Shown here: positions 12,670 to 17,129 of the stretch, piece by piece | Layout: each line of letters begins with the position of its first letter | Numbering within the stretch: the first letter of the stretch is position 1 | Origin: Microcaldota archaeon | GTDB lineage: Archaea; Micrarchaeota; Micrarchaeia; Anstonellales; Bilamarchaeaceae | NCBI GenBank assembly: GCA_021823425.1 | Contig: JAKANX010000013.1 | Coordinates: forward strand, 1 to 17,129 | DNA length: 17,129 nucleotides | Direction: 5' to 3' | Program-made: the position numbers and the translations under genes | The notes under the pieces: model-generated | Told to the model about the DNA's origin: nothing | The model's database searches: none | Seen by the model: the letters and a program-made list of their open reading frames with translations, nothing else

Positions 12670-12731
12670 AAGCATGAAATCCAATAAATATGCAGGGCTC
12701 GTGGCGCAACGGATAGCGCGCCCGGCTTCGG

Positions 12732-12844
12732 TCAGCCCCAGGCTAATTGTGGCCTGGTGGTTCTCAAAACCGTTTCCAGCCTAGAGTTTCCGGTTTCGCT
12801 CCAACGGCGGAACCCAAAACGGAAAACTGGAAACACTGGTGGGA
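12732..12844 (+). other. tRNA intron 1 (37/38), bulge-helix-bulge
   Basis: 113 bases. Bulges G-G-T (12730-12732) and G-A-A (12843-12845) flank a weak central helix of positions 32-35 with 12839-12842 (one wobble, one mismatch). The inner helix CAG (12733-12735)/CTG (12836-12838) is adjacent. Cutting after the second base of each bulge gives the 37/38 site. Internally there are a hairpin CCAGGC/GCCTGG (12738-12757) and a long imperfect hairpin closed by GTTTCCAG (12772-12779)/CTGGAAAC (12827-12834). It is too short for a homing endonuclease. Confidence 0.8.
12808..12834 (+). repeat. Intron 1 copy of the 27-base shared segment
   Basis: CGGAAC at the left and AAACGGAAAACTGGAAAC at the right. 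It matches 12897-12923 in intron 2 at 25 of 27 positions, and its left part resembles R1/R2 (CGGAACCC-AAAC). Confidence 0.8.
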
Positions 12845-12866
12845 ACCGGGAGGTTGCGGGTTCGAA

Positions 12867-12929
12867 AGTTTCCGGCCCTGTGCTTCGCGTTTCGGACGGA
12901 ACACGAAACGGAAAACTGGAAACCGACAT
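12867..12929 (+). other. tRNA intron 2 (59/60, T-loop), bulge-helix-bulge
   Basis: 63 bases. The 5' bulge AAA (12865-12867) and 3' bulge ATT (12928-12930) flank a central helix of TTCG (12861-12864) with CGAC (12924-12927), three pairs and one mismatch. The inner helix GTTTCCGG (12868-12875)/CTGGAAAC (12916-12923) is continuous, with one wobble. A second hairpin CGTTTCG/CGAAACG (12888-12894, 12904-12910) caps it. Excision restores the T-loop TTCGAAT. Confidence 0.8.
12897..12923 (+). repeat. Intron 2 copy of the 27-base shared segment
   Basis: It differs from 12808-12834 at two positions (CGGAACACG versus CGGAACCCA). In both introns it forms the 3' strand of the main hairpin. Confidence 0.8.
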
Positions 12930-12944
12930 TCCTGCCGAGCCCGA

Positions 12945-12954
12945 TTTTTCTTTT
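12945..12954 (+). terminator. T-run terminator of the tRNA gene
   Basis: TTTTTCTTTT begins two bases after the discriminator base, a usual archaeal tRNA stop signal. It abuts the stop codon of the convergent GTPase gene. Confidence 0.6.
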
Positions 12955-13700
12955 CAGATTATGAATTTTCCCTTCTGGTAGTCGCGCACCAGCACCATCG
13001 CGGCCTCCGCTACGTTGGCTTGCCCGCCCTTGAGCAGGAGGCCCCTCTTTTTCGCTATTTGAATGAGGGTGTCTTCCGCGTCCTCGGCCTTTTCTATCCC
13101 GTAATATTTCGTTATCGGGTTTTTTGGGAGCGCTGCGGCCTTCGCTATGAGCTTTGCGGCTATCTGCTCGGGCCTCTTGAGCTCGGTGACGTCAAGCGCG
13201 CTCTTCAACGCCATGCTCTCCTCGTTCTCGTGCAGGTCCACGACCCCGGCGGTGTCGCACAGCATCAGATCAGGTGAAACGCGTATCCACTGCGGGCCGT
13301 GCGTGAGCCCGGCGCGGAACCCGGTCACTGCGGCGTATTTCTTCCTCAGCGCGTTTATCAGCGAGGATTTCCCTACGTTGGGAATGCCAAATATCACCAT
13401 TTTTACTTCCTTGGTGCGCTTGAACGGGTTCTTCTTCCCGATTTCGGTCGCCTTGGCGAGTATTTCCTTTATTCCTTCACGCGAGCGGGTGCTGAAATAA
13501 AGGTAGCCGGGCTCGCGCCTCTCCTTGGGAATGAGGTCGGACTTTGACGCGGCTATGAGCATCTTGTTCCCGAACCTTCCCTCCAGTTTCTCAATCCTCG
13601 TCTCCTTTATGAATCGGGAATCCACGACCTCCACCGCGACGTCGGCTTTCCGCAGCAGCTCCACGAGCTGGGAATAATACTTGCGCTTTGTGTCTGCCAT
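12954..13700 (-). CDS. Circularly permuted GTPase (YlqF/RbgA-Lsg1 type), ribosome-assembly GTPase
   Basis: A 248-residue GTPase with permuted motif order. G4 comes first (SKSD at 52-55, a variant of NKxD), then G1 GIPNVGKSS (105-113), G2 near Thr133 (GLTHGPQW) and G3 DTAGV (149-153). KADVAVEVVDSRF (18-30) is the usual family opening. Relatives act in late large-subunit assembly, which is the likely role here. The C-terminal region is short and helical. The start is the ATG at 13700. The in-frame GTG three codons upstream belongs to a GTGATTAAG ribosome binding site. The 40-base gap to the upstream aminopeptidase is filled by a GGAAACT repeat. Confidence 0.9.
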   Translation of the reverse strand: MADTKRKYYSQLVELLRKADVAVEVVDSRFIKETRIEKLEGRFGNKMLIAASKSDLIPKERREPGYLYFSTRSREGIKEILAKATEIGKKNPFKRTKEVKMVIFGIPNVGKSSLINALRKKYAAVTGFRAGLTHGPQWIRVSPDLMLCDTAGVVDLHENEESMALKSALDVTELKRPEQIAAKLIAKAAALPKNPITKYYGIEKAEDAEDTLIQIAKKRGLLLKGGQANVAEAAMVLVRDYQKGKFII

Positions 13701-13713
13701 CTTAATCACGCAC

Positions 13714-13740
13714 CAAACTCTAAACTGGAAACTGGAAACT
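13714..13740 (+). repeat. Dispersed repeat copy R4
   Basis: CAAACTCTAAACTGGAAACT followed by GGAAACT, with ACTGGAA twice in tandem. It fills the gap between the GTPase start and the methionine aminopeptidase stop and overlaps that stop codon by one base. It shares AAACTGGAAAC with both tRNA introns. Confidence 0.55.
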
Positions 13741-14633
13741 CATTTTGTGAGCACCAGCGGCTCTTCCCCGACCAGTATCGTGTGCTCTGCCTGGCTCACG
13801 AGCCCGTCACCGGAATCCTTGAGCACAGGATATGAGATTACTACGCGCTGGGCCATCATTTCCTTGAGCGCGGTGTTCACCATCAGTCGCGAATTCCCGG
13901 AGTCCAGCCAGCGCTGCGCGAACGGAAGGAGCCGGTAATCGCGCATTATCTGCTCCTGTATCTTGCGCGCCTGCGGAAGCCTGAGCGGCTTCGGGTTTAT
14001 GAGCGAGAATATCTCCACCTGGTCCGTGTCCTGCACGAGGCCGCTTCCCGAGCTGGCGAACGGCTCAATCGCGAATATGTCGCCTTCCCGGAGCACGTAG
14101 GGCATCGCGGTGCGCACGTTCGGAACCTCCACGCCTGCGTGCAGCAGGCCCTTCTTTATCATGTGGCCGGTGAGGTTGGAAATGGGAAGGAAGCCGAAGG
14201 ACTTAACGGTCTCCTCTATGGTTGCCGAGACTTCCGCGATGCGCGTGCCCGGCTTCATGAGCTTGATCGCGTTCTCGAGCGCGGTTGCGCTCGCCTCCAC
14301 GAGCTTCCCGTGCTTTCCCGAAAGGTCCACGGTGTACGCGGTGTCCGTGAGCGCGTCGTTTATGGAAACGCCCAGGTCCACTTTCACAACGTCGTTCTCG
14401 CCGAGCATGAGCAGGCACCCTGTTTCAGGGGTGAAGTGGGCAGCCTGCTCGTTCACGGAAATGTTGAGGGGGAACGCGCATTTCGCCCCTTCCTGCAGAA
14501 TCATCTGCTCTACCGTTTCCGCTATGTCAAGCAGGGATTCCTCTACCATTATCAGGCTTTTTGATTCCTCCCGGACTTTCGCGGCGAGTTTGCCGCTTTC
14601 AATGAAGTCTTCCCTGTCCTTGTCCTCTTGCAT
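13740..14633 (-). CDS. map: Methionine aminopeptidase, type II
   Basis: A 297-residue metalloprotease that removes N-terminal methionine from nascent proteins. The substrate-site His66 is in QAAHFTP. The five metal ligands are Asp86 (KVDLG), Asp97 (DTAYTV), His157 (LTGHMI), Glu190 (IEPFAS) and Glu283 (QAEHTIL). The roughly 60-residue helical insert between His157/Glu190 and the last Glu is the type II hallmark, and length is typical of the archaeal enzyme. A TATA-like TTTTAAAG lies about 36 bases before the ATG (14664-14673), with no clear ribosome binding site. The gene lies in a leftward set of translation and RNA-modification genes. Confidence 0.96.
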   Translation of the reverse strand: MQEDKDREDFIESGKLAAKVREESKSLIMVEESLLDIAETVEQMILQEGAKCAFPLNISVNEQAAHFTPETGCLLMLGENDVVKVDLGVSINDALTDTAYTVDLSGKHGKLVEASATALENAIKLMKPGTRIAEVSATIEETVKSFGFLPISNLTGHMIKKGLLHAGVEVPNVRTAMPYVLREGDIFAIEPFASSGSGLVQDTDQVEIFSLINPKPLRLPQARKIQEQIMRDYRLLPFAQRWLDSGNSRLMVNTALKEMMAQRVVISYPVLKDSGDGLVSQAEHTILVGEEPLVLTK

Positions 14634-14663
14634 AGCGTATCGTAGGATAGATGCTCGGTTGAG

Positions 14664-14673
14664 GTTTTAAAGG
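14664..14673 (-). promoter_or_regulatory. TATA-like box upstream of map
   Basis: CCTTTAAAAC on the minus strand, centred about 36 bases from the ATG at 14633. The predicted leader is about 10 bases. Confidence 0.45.
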
Positions 14674-14681
14674 TTAGAGAA

Positions 14682-15257
14682 CTAGCCGCCGATGTTGCAC
14701 GCTCCGCCGGCATCAGGGTACTGGCCCTCAAGGCGGCAGCTGAGCCCCTGCGCGCACGGAAACGCTGCGATTCCGCCGCAGAATTCCCCTTCCAGCCCGC
14801 CCATCCTGCGGCGCTCGAGCGCGCTGAGCCCGTTTGTGAGCGCAGCAAGCGCTTGGGGGACGGGCGCTCCGGGCTCCACCTCTATGCGCTTGGGCGCGCC
14901 GCCCATGGTGAAATTCAGGGCGTAGCCCGTGGAGCCAACTGCCGGGCCGCCCGGTTTCCTGTAAACGGGCGAGAGGCCGGATGCGGTTGCGTTGGCAATC
15001 AACGCCTGCACGCGCGCGAATTCATCCGAAGTGAGGATTATGGAGTCCGTGGTCTGGTTCCTGTCCCAGCGGGATGAAACGCGCGCAAGAGTAGCGTTCG
15101 GGTAAAGGACGAGCGTCTTTTCCCACGCATACGGGGTTATCGCGGACGGAAGCGAGTAAGACAAGATGTATTCCGGGGGCTGCTGGCCGGCGGTGCAGCC
15201 TGCGAGCAAAAGGAGCGCAATTGAAGCGATTGATGCGAGTATTGGCAGGTTTTTCAT
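14682..15257 (-). CDS. Exported lipoprotein with C-terminal four-Cys motif
   Basis: A 191-residue protein of unknown function. A signal peptide with lipobox LLAGC (Cys21) predicts a lipid-anchored extracellular protein. The middle (about 28-150) looks like a small alpha/beta domain without a motif I recognise. The C-terminus is a compact Cys-rich motif: Cys160, Cys168, Cys174 and Cys187 in CGGIAAFPCAQGLSC..PDAGGAC. I have seen this pattern at the ends of bacterial and archaeal exported proteins, probably two disulfides. A TATA-like AGATAAAAG lies about 36 bases upstream (15289-15297). Three lipoproteins in this window share the same LAGC lipobox, so this cell probably lipidates exported proteins. 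Confidence 0.75.
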   Translation of the reverse strand: MKNLPILASIASIALLLLAGCTAGQQPPEYILSYSLPSAITPYAWEKTLVLYPNATLARVSSRWDRNQTTDSIILTSDEFARVQALIANATASGLSPVYRKPGGPAVGSTGYALNFTMGGAPKRIEVEPGAPVPQALAALTNGLSALERRRMGGLEGEFCGGIAAFPCAQGLSCRLEGQYPDAGGACNIGG

Positions 15258-15324
15258 GCGGATACCGCTAAAGCCTGCTGCTCCGCGGCTTTTATCTTTT
15301 TGGGTTTTGGCGGGCTAAGAGGCG

Positions 15325-15750
15325 CTAAGGATTTATGGAATTCTCAACACGCTTCCTTCCCTTGCCTATGAAATCGGGATGAAGGCTTCCTGCCTTGAGT
15401 ATTCCGACCCCGAGCACGTGCCTGCCGAATTTGGCTATGCGCAGGCCTTCGCCCTGCTCCGCAATTGCGACGGATTCGGATTCCACGAACGCCTTTGCCT
15501 GCGCCTCGTCAAGGGCGAGCACGTTCCTTGAGGGGTTCCTGAGCAGCTGTGCGAATTCGCTCTTCACCTCTATTCCACGTGTGCTGACCTTGCCGGCGAC
15601 AAAGCCCATGTAACCGGAAGGCTTGAGCATCATGAGCGTCTTGGAATACGCGCGTATCACGCCCTCCTGCTCGTTCAGCACAATTTCCTTCGGGACTTCG
15701 GCGCCGAATTGCCTTTGCAGATATTCCCTGAACGTGGTGACATGGCTCAT
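15325..15750 (-). CDS. PUA-domain RNA-binding protein
   Basis: A 141-residue protein. The N-terminal half (about 1-70) is an unrecognised pre-PUA-like segment. The C-terminal half (about 75-141) has PUA-domain character: NVLALDEAQAKAFVESESVAI, then GLRIAKFGRHVLGVGILKAGSLHPDFIGKGRKR, ending in a basic patch. PUA domains bind structured RNA, and the immediate upstream neighbour is an NSUN-type RNA methyltransferase, so action on the same rRNA or tRNA is a reasonable inference. The Nip7-like pre-PUA/PUA family is an alternative. The start is the ATG at 15750, preceded by GGAGGT at 6 bases. A longer frame to 15792 runs through the hairpin-rich gap and is rejected. Confidence 0.75.
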   Translation of the reverse strand: MSHVTTFREYLQRQFGAEVPKEIVLNEQEGVIRAYSKTLMMLKPSGYMGFVAGKVSTRGIEVKSEFAQLLRNPSRNVLALDEAQAKAFVESESVAIAEQGEGLRIAKFGRHVLGVGILKAGSLHPDFIGKGRKRVENSINP

Positions 15751-15767
15751 ATGCTGACCTCCTGGCC

Positions 15768-15783
15768 GTTTCCGGTTTCCAGC
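15768..15783 (-). repeat. Dispersed repeat copy R5 (opposite orientation)
   Basis: The minus strand reads GCTGGAAACCGGAAAC. The plus strand (GTTTCCGGTTTCCAGC) resembles the left arm of the tRNA intron 1 hairpin (GTTTCCAG at 12772 and GTTTCCGGTTTCG at 12786). It lies between the NSUN and PUA genes. Confidence 0.5.
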
Positions 15784-15824
15784 CGCCGGCATTCCGGCGA
15801 CTGCCTGTTCGGCCGTTGCCGAAC
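15783..15824 (-). repeat. Two hairpins between the NSUN and PUA genes
   Basis: CCGCCGG-catt-CCGGCG (about 15784-15800) and GTTCGGC-cgtt-GCCGAAC (about 15808-15825). The second is a perfect 7-bp stem with a 4-base loop. They lie directly upstream of R5 in the 94-base gap. No T-run follows on the minus strand, so they are not a canonical terminator. Confidence 0.55.
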
Positions 15825-15844
15825 ATCGGGTTTCCTGCTTGCGC

Positions 15845-16714
15845 TCATGCGGACCCCTTTTTCAGTTTTGCTATGAAGAATCCCTCGCTGGAAAAATGCT
15901 GCGGGTAGACGCGCGCCACTTTCCTGAATTCTTTCCCGTATTCGGAAAGCCCGGGCTCGTGCGGGAATTCCACTCCGAGCGGCTGGAGCGAGGCGCTGCC
16001 GCGCTTTTCCAGAAGGAGCTTTATCGCCTCCTCGTTCTCCCCCTTCTCGTACGTGCACGTGGAATACACGAGCTCGCCGCCTTCGGCGAGCGCGTCGTAC
16101 GAGGAAAAGAGCATCTTTATCTGCGTCTTGGAGATTTCGTACGAGAGATTCGGGGTGAATTTCTTGTATGCGTAGGGCTGGGAAAGCGAGGAGCAGGGGG
16201 CGTCCACGAGCGCCTTGGTGAAATATGCGTTGATTCCGAGGCGGGTGGCGTCGCGCACCGTCACTTTTGCATTTAGGACGCCGAGGCGGGCGATGTTGGA
16301 GAACAGCGCTGAGCCGCGCTCCCAGTTAACGTCGTTGGCCAGAATCGCGCCCTTGTTGTTCATGAGCATGGACATGTGCGAGGTTTTGGAGCCGGGGGAC
16401 GCGGCCGCGTCAAGCACGATGTCGCGCTCGCCCGGATTCAGCACGAGCGCGGGCGCCATGGACGAGAGCGTCTGGGTGTGCATGTACCCGAGGAAATACT
16501 CCCACGTGGCGCCGAGGCGCACTCCGGGGCCTGCGTCGGCGTAGAACCCGTTTTCGTAGAACGTGGGCTCCATTTTCAGGCCAGATACCCCCATGAACTC
16601 CTTTTTCGGAATTTTGAGCGTGTTGATGCGTATGGTGTCCCGCATGGGGGCCGAGAGCGCCTTTTCCGCGTCCGTGTACGAGGAAAGGTAGTCCCTGAAC
16701 TGTTTTTCATCCAT
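15845..16714 (-). CDS. NSUN/NOL1-NOP2-Sun family RNA cytosine-C5 methyltransferase
   Basis: A 289-residue AdoMet-dependent m5C methyltransferase acting on tRNA or rRNA. It has AdoMet motif I DAAASPGSKTSHM (102-114), motif IV DAPCSS (171-176) with Cys174 and motif VI STCTY (218-222) with Cys220. The two cysteines are the release and catalytic nucleophiles of the family. No PUA domain is fused, but a separate PUA protein is encoded immediately downstream, so the two may work together. The ATG is 27 bases from a TATA box, giving a leaderless mRNA. It is divergent from the b5-like lipoprotein gene. The exact RNA target cannot be told from the sequence. Confidence 0.93.
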   Translation of the reverse strand: MDEKQFRDYLSSYTDAEKALSAPMRDTIRINTLKIPKKEFMGVSGLKMEPTFYENGFYADAGPGVRLGATWEYFLGYMHTQTLSSMAPALVLNPGERDIVLDAAASPGSKTSHMSMLMNNKGAILANDVNWERGSALFSNIARLGVLNAKVTVRDATRLGINAYFTKALVDAPCSSLSQPYAYKKFTPNLSYEISKTQIKMLFSSYDALAEGGELVYSTCTYEKGENEEAIKLLLEKRGSASLQPLGVEFPHEPGLSEYGKEFRKVARVYPQHFSSEGFFIAKLKKGSA

Positions 16715-16737
16715 GCTAATGGAATGGTTCGGAAGGG

Positions 16738-16745
16738 CTTAAATA
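16738..16745 (-). promoter_or_regulatory. TATA box of the NSUN gene
   Basis: TATTTAAG on the minus strand, centred 27 bases before the ATG at 16714 and consistent with a leaderless start. Confidence 0.6.
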
Positions 16746-16762
16746 GCGAGGGGCGTTAGGAA

Positions 16763-16768
16763 TTTAAA
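16763..16768 (+). promoter_or_regulatory. TATA box of the b5-like gene
   Basis: TTTAAA centred 25.5 bases before the ATG at 16791. No ribosome binding site is visible, so a leaderless start is likely. It is separate from the NSUN box 24 bases away. Confidence 0.6.
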
Positions 16769-16790
16769 CTCCGGGCGGGCAATTTATTCC

Positions 16791-17129
16791 ATGCGTTTTT
16801 CAACTGCCAGCATTTTTGTTATGATTTTCCTTGCGGCAGCCCTGCTGGCCGGCTGCACGTTCAATCCGCAGGATATCGCGCCCCCCCAGAAAGCAGGGGG
16901 GCAGAACGCCGGCCTCGGAGACCCGGCGGGAAACGGAACTGCCATAACCCTGACGATGGAAGAGGTCGCAAAGCACAACACCGCCTCGGACTGCTGGATG
17001 GTGATAAACGAACGGGTTCTTGACTTGACGGGTTTCGCCAACCACCCCGGAGGCTCGGTTTACGTGCCATATTGCGGAACCAACGGCACTGCCGCATATT
17101 ACAACATACCGGGCACGGGGGGAGAAGCC
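16791..17129 (+). CDS. Cytochrome b5-like lipoprotein, 5' part
   Basis: 113 codons are visible and the gene continues past the right edge. The signal peptide has lipobox LLAGC (Cys22), a Pro/Gly/Asn-rich linker spans about 25-50, and then the start of a cytochrome b5-like heme/steroid-binding domain: TMEEVAKHNTASDCWMVINERVLDLTGFANHPGGS. The HPGG motif carries the first axial heme ligand, His85. The second His would lie outside the window. Cys68 and Cys95 could form a disulfide. The protein is predicted to be an exported, membrane-anchored heme protein or electron carrier. The linker DNA has a C7/G6 inverted run (about 16880-16903). The start is set by the TATA box at 16763. Confidence 0.85.
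   Translation, partial: MRFSTASIFVMIFLAAALLAGCTFNPQDIAPPQKAGGQNAGLGDPAGNGTAITLTMEEVAKHNTASDCWMVINERVLDLTGFANHPGGSVYVPYCGTNGTAAYYNIPGTGGEA

Larger units (their letters stand above)
12695..12943 (+). tRNA. tRNA-Arg (anticodon UCG) with two introns
   Basis: Exons at 12695-12731, 12845-12866 and 12930-12943 join to a 73-base tRNA. The acceptor is GGGCTCG/CGAGCCC (7 perfect pairs). The D-stem is GCGC/GCGC with loop AACGGATA, including GG and the A20 typical of Arg tRNAs. The anticodon stem is CCCGG/CCGGG with loop CTTCGGA (anticodon TCG at 12728-12730). The variable loop is AGGTT. The T-stem is GCGGG/CCTGC with loop TTCGAAT, and the discriminator is G. CCA is not encoded. The two introns (113 and 63 bases) sit at positions 37/38 and 59/60. 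The arithmetic closes: 73+113+63=249. A T-run follows at 12945. Confidence is high for the tRNA and good for the exact splice points. Confidence 0.92.

Noticed and set aside
12732..12929. Homing endonuclease or group I/II intron in the tRNA
   Set aside because: The introns are only 113 and 63 bases, with no open frame or catalytic core. Bulge-helix-bulge splicing explains both.
12747..13277. Plus-strand open frame across the tRNA introns and GTPase 3' end
   Set aside because: It runs through tRNA exons, both introns and the antisense of the GTPase, and its composition has no family features.
13714..13740. CRISPR-like array from tandem GGAAACT units
   Set aside because: The units are 8 bases with no spacers, and the other copies are single and irregularly placed. 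No cas genes are in view.

Overview
The window is a gene-dense stretch of an archaeal chromosome, G+C-rich outside one island. The evidence is an archaeal ribosomal cluster (S19e, PDCD5, L39e, L31e, aIF6, LX, prefoldin alpha, FtsY), TATA boxes placed for largely leaderless transcripts, GGTGAT-type ribosome binding sites, and a tRNA gene with bulge-helix-bulge introns. Small genes such as the CxxC-x17-CxxC ribbon protein and DUF357 suggest a DPANN-type lineage (Micrarchaeota/Diapherotrites-like). That placement is inference.

Layout. 1-752 is the 3' part of inositol-1-phosphate synthase. A leftward block (760-3983) holds a GGDEF protein (rare in Archaea), a rhomboid protease coupled to thioredoxin reductase, and a blue-copper lipoprotein. 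4040-5830 is a compact A+T-richer restriction-modification island: a small RHH-like protein overlapping a beta-class DNA methyltransferase, convergent with a TaqI-family endonuclease. 5850-10943 is the rightward translation/secretion cluster, with a free-standing tRNA-binding-domain protein between aIF6 and LX and a PIN-domain protein at the end. A small zinc-ribbon gene (11115) follows with its own strong promoter and a foldable leader, then a rho-independent-type terminator. 11335-12641 holds RsmA, a 69-residue membrane protein and a DUF357 protein. 12695-12943 is tRNA-Arg(UCG) interrupted by two introns. 12954-16714 is leftward: a circularly permuted GTPase, type II methionine aminopeptidase, a lipoprotein, a PUA-domain protein and an NSUN-type RNA m5C methyltransferase. 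A cytochrome-b5-like lipoprotein runs off the right edge. No stretch above 300 bases lacks a gene.

The most interesting signal is at the tRNA. Both introns (canonical 37/38 and T-loop 59/60) fit bulge-helix-bulge geometry, and removing them leaves a near-ideal 73-nt tRNA. They carry the same 27-nt segment (25/27 identical). Related GGAAC/GGAAAC-rich segments lie in several intergenic gaps, including a 21-nt exact repeat in two distant gaps. This suggests a dispersed repeat family that also supplies tRNA introns. Other points are two TATA boxes apparently shared by divergent leaderless genes, an operator-like palindrome over the restriction-modification promoter, and a structured leader with tandem upstream sites before the zinc-ribbon gene.
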